The notes under the pieces are model-generated. The model was not told the DNA's origin. It worked only from the letters and a program-made list of their open reading frames with translations, and did not search any database. Shown here in pieces: positions 6,576 through 7,024 of a stretch of 7,024 bases of DNA (position 1 is the stretch's first letter; every line of letters starts with the position of its first letter). Both the position numbers and the translations under genes were made by a program. This DNA comes from Bordetella parapertussis (lineage in GTDB: Bacteria; Pseudomonadota; Gammaproteobacteria; Burkholderiales; Burkholderiaceae), in NCBI GenBank assembly GCA_945901665.1, contig CAMDLJ010000132.1, forward strand, positions 1-7,024, written 5' to 3'.

Positions 6576-7024
6576 GGCTTGCCCGTCCTGGGGGCTTTGG
6601 TGTCGCTGTCTGAGGCGCTGTAGGGGCTCACCCGCGGTTCGGCCCAGGTGCCGTCGACGCGAAAGGTTCGGGTGTTGACGTCGATCAGCGGCTGGCGGAG
6701 CACCAATTGGGCCAGAAAACTGGTCAAGCCCGCCAAGGGGTTGATCACCCCATAGACCAAGGAGGCGGTACCCGCGTTGATCTCTGGCACCACCACCACC
6801 TTGATGTCTTGGGTTTCTTGCTGGATGTCGGCGCGGCCCTCCATGAGCACCGCGGCGGCCACGCCCTTCATTTGCAAGTTGTTGGTGATGGCCACACCTT
6901 GTTCGATTTGCACATCCCCGCGAAAAAAGTCAAAGGCAAAGCCTTCGCTGAACAGGTCACGGAAATCCAGCGTCAAGCGCCGGGGCAGCGACTGCAAGCT
7001 GAGCACGCCGAGCAAGCGCGCCGC
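6572..7024 (-). CDS. yhdP: YhdP-family envelope protein, C-terminal end (gene runs off the right edge)
   Basis: The last 150 residues of a large AsmA-like protein. YhdP proteins (about 1,270 residues in E. coli) are anchored in the inner membrane, span the periplasm as a beta-rich bridge, and take part in phospholipid movement to the outer membrane. The visible part shows the family's C-terminal signature: LLGVLSLQSLPRRLTLDFRD, then GFAFDFFRGDVQIEQGVA, then a stretch containing ETQDIKVVVVPEINAGTASL, and a hydrophobic end (VINPLAGLTSFLAQLVL) followed by VDGTWAEPRV. The frame is open to the window edge, so the true start is outside; a TTG at 7015 is only an in-frame codon in the middle of the conserved sequence. 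The final 20 residues are polar and poorly conserved. The stop overlaps the nitrilase start by four bases (ATGA), which points to co-translation. Confidence 0.9.
   Translation of the reverse strand, partial: AARLLGVLSLQSLPRRLTLDFRDLFSEGFAFDFFRGDVQIEQGVAITNNLQMKGVAAAVLMEGRADIQQETQDIKVVVVPEINAGTASLVYGVINPLAGLTSFLAQLVLRQPLIDVNTRTFRVDGTWAEPRVSPYSASDSDTKAPRTGKP

Noticed and set aside
5062..6623. Overlapping plus-strand frames at 5062-6099 and 5544-6623
   Set aside because: Antisense to the kinase 5' end and the nitrilase; both minus-strand products are conserved and complete, and the plus-strand translations are unrecognisable.

Overview
This is a gene-dense, GC-rich stretch of a betaproteobacterial chromosome, most likely from the Comamonadaceae (Acidovorax/Rhodoferax/Limnohabitans side). 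The assignment rests on recognisable protein families, on frequent TTG leucine codons within a high-GC background, and on the neighbouring YhdP, nitrilase and MltA families. The genus cannot be fixed from the window. Almost every base is coding, and there is no gene-free stretch longer than about 60 bases. I see no mobile element, CRISPR array, RNA gene or phage remnant.

Right half (7024 down to 3083, minus strand): a tightly packed series of four genes. It starts with the C-terminal end of a YhdP-family envelope protein (cut by the right edge), then a Nit1-type carbon-nitrogen hydrolase, a membrane-bound PAS sensor histidine kinase of the DctS/FixL type, and its FixJ/DctR-type response regulator. 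The junctions are ATGA (4-base overlap), GTGA (4-base overlap) and TGA-cc-ATG (2-base gap). The four are probably one transcript with translational coupling.

Middle (2801-3076, plus strand): the only plus-strand gene I accept, a 91-residue protein with one N-terminal membrane segment and a Pro/Ala-rich tail. It runs tail-to-tail into the response-regulator gene with 6 bases between the stops. Its start overlaps, head to head, the start of the next gene.

Left half (2811 down to 1, minus strand): a lipoprotein-type MltA lytic transglycosylase, then, after 55 bases that contain a plausible sigma-70 promoter and a clear Shine-Dalgarno site, the first 505 codons of a large fused indolepyruvate:ferredoxin oxidoreductase-family enzyme (cut by the left edge).

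Functionally the window mixes cell-envelope upkeep (YhdP, MltA, the small membrane protein), metabolite repair (the nitrilase), signal transduction (kinase and regulator) and 2-oxoacid oxidation. I found no strong sign of a previously undescribed system. The most interesting points are the overlapping divergent starts at 2801-2811, the uncharacterised small membrane protein, and the coupling of a two-component system to YhdP and nitrilase genes instead of to a transporter.
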